Assembly: GCA_041486185.1 (NCBI GenBank) | Contig: JBGPKX010000157.1 | Location: forward strand, 1 to 12,718 | Reading direction: 5' to 3' | DNA length: 12,718 bases | DNA from: QHXW01 sp041486185 | Lineage (GTDB): Bacteria > Acidobacteriota > Terriglobia > Bryobacterales > Bryobacteraceae | Shown: positions 9,831 through 12,718 of the stretch, piece by piece | Numbering within the stretch: the first letter of the stretch is position 1 | Layout of the letters: each line of letters begins with the position of its first letter | Translations under genes and position numbers: made by a program | The notes under the pieces: generated by a model | Database searches by the model: none | The model's input: only the letters and a program-made list of their open reading frames with translations | What the model was told of the DNA's origin: nothing

Positions 9831-10949
9831 ATGAAAATCACCCGTGTAGAAGCCCTCTATCTCCGCCAGCCGGAGGTCAAGTTCCAGTGTGACAGCGGTC
9901 AGGACGCACTCATTGTGCGCGTGGAAACGGACGCCGGTATCACCGGCATCGGCGAAGTGGACTCCGCCCCCATGGCCGTGAAAGGCGCTATCGAAGGCCC
10001 GTTCTCTCATACAACCGCCGCCGGCCTTGCACAAATCGTCGTCGGCGAAGATCCGTTTGAGACCGAAAAAATCTGGCACAAGATGTACCGCGCCAATATC
10101 TACGGTGGCCGCCGCGGCGTAGGCCTGCACGCCATGAGCGGCATCGACATGGCGCTCTGGGACATCAAGGGCAAAGCGCTGAAGATGCCCGTATGGAAGC
10201 TGCTGGGCGGCGGGTTCCATCAGAAGATGCGCTGCTACGCCAGTTCGCTGTTTGGCGCCACGCCGGAGCTAACCGGCGAGATGGCCCGCCGCCGCCGTGA
10301 CCAGGGCTTCACCGCCGCCAAATTCGGCTGGGACCCCATGGGTCAGGATGAAAAGACAGACATCGCTTTGGTGCGGGAAGCGCGCAAAGGCCTGGGCGAC
10401 GACATCGATCTGCTCATCGACGCGGGCCTGGTATGGGATTCGAAAACCGCCCTCCAGCGTGCCCGCGCGTTTTCCGACTACAACATCTTTTGGCTGGAAG
10501 AACCGCTGCGTCCCGACGATTACGATGGATACCGCAAGCTGGCCGAAGCCACGCATGTGCGCATCGCCGCGGGCGAGGAAGAGAGCGAGCGCAAGTCCTT
10601 CGTCGATCTGATGGACCGCGGCCGCATCGACGTCGTACAGGTCGATCTCACGCGCTGCGGTGGATTCACCGAGGCCATGAAGATTGCGGCGCTCGCCTGG
10701 GACCGCGGGCTCCCCGTGGCCAATCACGGATTCACCACCTACGTGAACGTTACGGCGGCGCTTCACTGGCTGAATTCCATTCCCAACGCCCTCATCTGCG
10801 AGTTCGTAGCGGAAGACGAAACCAACCTGCGTGAGCAGATCACGCGCCAGAAGCTGCGCGCCAAGGACGGCTACCTCGCCATGCCGCAGGAGCCGGGCCT
10901 GGGCATCGATCTGGATGAAGAGGCGGTCCGCAAATTCCGTGTGGCGTAA
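9831..10949 (+). CDS. Enolase-superfamily enzyme, mandelate racemase group, probable sugar-acid dehydratase
   Basis: The 372-residue protein has the capping domain and barrel of the enolase superfamily. The three metal ligands are D197 (LLIDAGL), E223 (WLEEPL) and E249 (AAGEEE), spaced 26 and 26 residues as in mandelate racemase. K164 (AAKFGW), the D272/H299 dyad (VDLTRCGG, ANHGF) and E324 also match that group. The second lysine of the usual KxK is glycine (G166). Members abstract a proton next to a carboxylate, and many are dehydratases of sugar acids, but the substrate is not readable here. I start at the ATG at 9831, where homology begins (MKITRVEALYL). The in-frame ATG at 9762 would add a 23-residue tail of no recognisable kind. 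The next gene follows after six bases, so the two form an operon that may handle one carbohydrate. Confidence 0.9.
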   Translation: MKITRVEALYLRQPEVKFQCDSGQDALIVRVETDAGITGIGEVDSAPMAVKGAIEGPFSHTTAAGLAQIVVGEDPFETEKIWHKMYRANIYGGRRGVGLHAMSGIDMALWDIKGKALKMPVWKLLGGGFHQKMRCYASSLFGATPELTGEMARRRRDQGFTAAKFGWDPMGQDEKTDIALVREARKGLGDDIDLLIDAGLVWDSKTALQRARAFSDYNIFWLEEPLRPDDYDGYRKLAEATHVRIAAGEEESERKSFVDLMDRGRIDVVQVDLTRCGGFTEAMKIAALAWDRGLPVANHGFTTYVNVTAALHWLNSIPNALICEFVAEDETNLREQITRQKLRAKDGYLAMPQEPGLGIDLDEEAVRKFRVA

Positions 10950-10955
10950 GAAACT

Positions 10956-11903
10956 ATGAACCGTAGGGCGTTTCTGGGGGCGATGTCGGCGGCGCTGGTG
11001 CGTGCGGCCGGCACGCTGCCGGCCAATAACAACATCAAGTGGGCGGTGAGCCTCGGCCTCTGGAGCCACTTCCGGCCCGTTCCCTTCACCGACATCCTTG
11101 ACGTGATGCGCGACACCGGCTTCATCGGCATCCGACTTACCGGTTTTCCACGCTGCCTGGAAACCTACGGCCTCACGCCCTCGCGCATGGAGAAGGAAGT
11201 CTCTAAGCGCAAGCTGCACGTGTGCACTGTCTCCTTCGGCGGTCCGCTGCACGATCCGGCGCAGCTCGCCAAAGTGATCTCCGACGCGCGCCGCGCCATG
11301 ACTTTCCTGAAGACGTTCGGCGCGAAAGAGCTGGTCGTGTTCTCACCGTCGCGTCTGGCTCCCGGAGCCGACATCATGCCGGCCTTCGACGCCATGGCCG
11401 ATTCCTTCACGCGCCTGGGCGAGGTGGCCGGCGAAATGGGTTTCCGCGTGGGCCTGCACAATCACTTGGGAGAGCTGGTTGAGAAAGCGCCGGAGGTCGA
11501 TCTCATCCTGGCCAAGGTCGATCCTAAGCTGCTGTATCTCGCCCCCGATACCGCGCACCTGCACCTGGCCGGAGCCAACGTGGTGGCGACGTTCGAAAAA
11601 TACAAGCACCGTCTGATGTTCGCCGACTACAAAGACGCGCGCTGGACCACGCCCGCCGCCGACTTCGTGGAGGATAGCGGCAAGGTACACCCTAAGGATT
11701 CCGCCGAAGCGCGTTTCCTATCGAGCATTTACGACCTGGGGGACGGCGAAATCGATTTCCCCGCCTGCCACCGCATCTTGAAATCGATCGCGTACAAGGG
11801 CTGGCTCTGCGTGGACCTGGACACCGCCCGCCACGGCCCGCGCACGAGCTACGAGCGATGCGGGGCATACGTGGTGAACAAGCTGGAGCCCATTTACGCG
11901 TAA
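10956..11903 (+). CDS. Exported sugar phosphate isomerase/epimerase-like TIM-barrel protein
   Basis: The 315-residue product belongs to the xylose-isomerase-like TIM-barrel family (AP_endonuc_2), which includes IolE-type dehydratases and hexulose epimerases. The N-terminus MNRRAFLGAMSAALVRAAG looks like a twin-arginine (Tat) signal, so the enzyme is probably exported already folded with its metal. Likely metal and substrate residues lie in GLHNHLGE (residues 166-173), LAPDTAHLH (195-203), MFADYKD (221-227) and LGDGEIDF (261-268). It lies six bases after the enolase-superfamily gene and is presumably co-transcribed with it. One family member paired with a sugar-acid dehydratase suggests breakdown of a sugar or cyclitol, but the substrate is unknown. 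It ends 11 bases from the convergent lipoprotein gene. The Tat signal is short and rather weak, so cytoplasmic location is the alternative. Confidence 0.85.
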   Translation: MNRRAFLGAMSAALVRAAGTLPANNNIKWAVSLGLWSHFRPVPFTDILDVMRDTGFIGIRLTGFPRCLETYGLTPSRMEKEVSKRKLHVCTVSFGGPLHDPAQLAKVISDARRAMTFLKTFGAKELVVFSPSRLAPGADIMPAFDAMADSFTRLGEVAGEMGFRVGLHNHLGELVEKAPEVDLILAKVDPKLLYLAPDTAHLHLAGANVVATFEKYKHRLMFADYKDARWTTPAADFVEDSGKVHPKDSAEARFLSSIYDLGDGEIDFPACHRILKSIAYKGWLCVDLDTARHGPRTSYERCGAYVVNKLEPIYA

Positions 11904-11914
11904 ATTGCCACGAT

Positions 11915-12496
11915 TTACAGTTCTGGTAACACAGTTCTCCGTGCGTAAATCAGCCCAATAATTGGTCTCTTACTGCCCGTCGGCACCGAATATTCTAGAG
12001 CTATGGTCCCGTGTGGCCTTTGCCAAATCCAGCTGGTCACTGTCATTTGAAAACCGATCTCTGTGTCGGTTTCATGCTGTGCAGGGACGCCGTACTTGTC
12101 CTGTAATCCCTCTTTCAGCATCTTGAGCGCGAAGTCCGGAATGTCGAGCGCGGACGTGGGACGCAGAACGACCCGATACAAACCAGATTCGTTGAACAAC
12201 AGCGTGACGGCGTATTCTATCCGTTGAATTGTGAAACCTTCGATAAGAAGCTCGCCCGCTTTCTTCGGGCTCGCCTTGAGGCGAGGGGCGAGCAGCTTCG
12301 CGGCTTCATCCCGCGAAGTGCCCCACGCCACACCATTCCAGCCCACGATATCCGGCGTGGCGTCGTTGACGGTCGAGGGAGTTAAGTCCGCAGGCGGCGT
12401 CTTAACTGGTTCGCGAACGGGACTTGAAGCGCTTTTGTCACACGACGAGAAACCGATTAGCCCGAAGACCAACAAAAGTAGTAGCCACCAACTCAT
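11915..12496 (-). CDS. Small putative lipoprotein of unknown function
   Basis: I do not recognise a named family. With the ATG at 12496 the product has 193 residues and begins MSWWLLLLLVFGLIGFSSC, a lipoprotein signal peptide with lipid-attachment C19. The -3 residue is F instead of the usual L, so lipidation is probable but not certain. A proline- and serine-rich linker (about residues 20-50) follows, and then a globular domain opening WNGVAWGTSRDEAAKLL, in the style of small envelope proteins with a WGxSxxEV motif. The frame is open to 12613, but those 39 extra residues would bury the signal peptide, so I reject the longer start. A weak GAGAG precedes the chosen ATG. It faces the Tat-protein gene convergently and diverges from purS. 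Confidence 0.7.
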   Translation of the reverse strand: MSWWLLLLLVFGLIGFSSCDKSASSPVREPVKTPPADLTPSTVNDATPDIVGWNGVAWGTSRDEAAKLLAPRLKASPKKAGELLIEGFTIQRIEYAVTLLFNESGLYRVVLRPTSALDIPDFALKMLKEGLQDKYGVPAQHETDTEIGFQMTVTSWIWQRPHGTIALEYSVPTGSKRPIIGLIYARRTVLPEL

Positions 12497-12659
12497 TTGG
12501 CGCTCTCGTACGGTTCCGCATCGAACCAGCCCTGATCCGTTCATACCCGTACCAGGTGATTTGTTGGCTTGATTCCCGACGGCATCGAAGATCATTCCGT
12601 ACCTGTCTAACACACTCCACAGTCCGCTACAAACGGCGCCGCGTTACAATACAAACTTC

Positions 12660-12718
12660 ATGAAAGCTCGCGTTTACGTCTCGCTCAAATCCACCGTCCT
12701 CGATCCGCAGGGGCAAAC
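12660..12718 (+). CDS. purS: Phosphoribosylformylglycinamidine synthase subunit PurS, 5' end only
   Basis: The first 19 codons read MKARVYVSLKSTVLDPQGQ before the window ends. This matches the start of PurS, the small (about 80-residue) subunit that helps PurL and PurQ convert FGAR to FGAM in purine synthesis. The conserved V-x-LK-x-x-VLDPQG pattern makes the call firm despite the short length. purQ and purL are expected downstream but cannot be seen. TACAAT at 12645-12650 resembles a -10 box, but its transcript would begin almost at the ATG. There is no clear ribosome-binding site. Confidence 0.88.
   Translation, partial: MKARVYVSLKSTVLDPQGQ

Noticed and set aside
10269..11252. A 327-codon minus-strand open frame across the enolase-superfamily and isomerase genes
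   Set aside because: It spans two well-supported genes on the other strand, is rich in Arg/His/Ala/Gly and shows no family features.
11900..11918. Inverted repeat GTAAAT / ATTTAC covering both convergent stop codons
   Set aside because: The A/T-rich six-base stem is weak, and the symmetry partly follows from two opposing TAA stops. There is no T-run long enough for a terminator.
12270..12285. Perfect hairpin CTCGCC-TTGA-GGCGAG inside the lipoprotein gene
   Set aside because: It lies within coding sequence that reads well through it, and short perfect hairpins are frequent in G+C-rich DNA. No second copy was noticed.
12497..12613. Upstream extension of the lipoprotein gene by 39 codons
   Set aside because: It would place the clear lipoprotein signal peptide inside the protein. 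The extension has no homology I recognise.

Overview
The window looks like a chromosomal segment of a Gram-negative, fairly G+C-rich bacterium. The mix of genes resembles Acidobacteriota of the Solibacter/Bryobacter type: a 5TM-LYT sensor kinase, an enolase-superfamily enzyme paired with a twin-arginine sugar isomerase-like protein, and a YfiR / CHASE8 kinase / TonB receptor operon. This placement is an inference from protein style, not from a marker gene. A TonB-dependent receptor, a periplasmic YfiR protein and a probable lipoprotein support a two-membrane envelope.

Layout. 1-1374: the 3' end of prfB (release factor 2), overlapped by a Sua5-type threonylcarbamoyl-AMP synthase gene. 1395-3422, minus strand: a two-gene unit of a LytS-type histidine kinase followed by a UbiE-like methyltransferase. 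3469-4086: ribA (GTP cyclohydrolase II), divergent from the kinase. The two share a TATAAT-containing dyad. 4099-9608: a 5.5-kb block with a 350-base leader and a tightly overlapping operon of YfiR-family protein, CHASE8-HAMP hybrid histidine kinase with two receiver domains, and TonB-dependent receptor. 9593-9726: a degraded second copy of the ribA 3' end. 9831-11903: an enolase-superfamily (mandelate racemase group) enzyme and a Tat-type sugar isomerase/epimerase-like protein. 11915-12496, minus strand: a small putative lipoprotein. 12660 to the end: the first 19 codons of purS.

Two things stand out. First, the three-gene operon looks like a complete envelope signalling relay: an outer-membrane TonB receptor, a periplasmic YfiR regulator, and an inner-membrane kinase whose sensor resembles that of YfiN/TpbB, the known YfiR target. 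Here the output is a phosphorelay kinase rather than a diguanylate cyclase, and the outer-membrane element is a TonB receptor rather than the lipoprotein YfiB. Second, this operon lies between an intact ribA 3' end and a diverged copy of that end. The two match at 107 of 118 aligned positions, including an unbroken 29-base match across the stop codon. This is the footprint expected if the operon arrived as an inserted block using the ribA 3' end as its junction. No integrase is visible.

The remaining genes are mostly housekeeping (translation termination, tRNA t6A modification, riboflavin and purine synthesis) with accessory sugar-acid metabolism.
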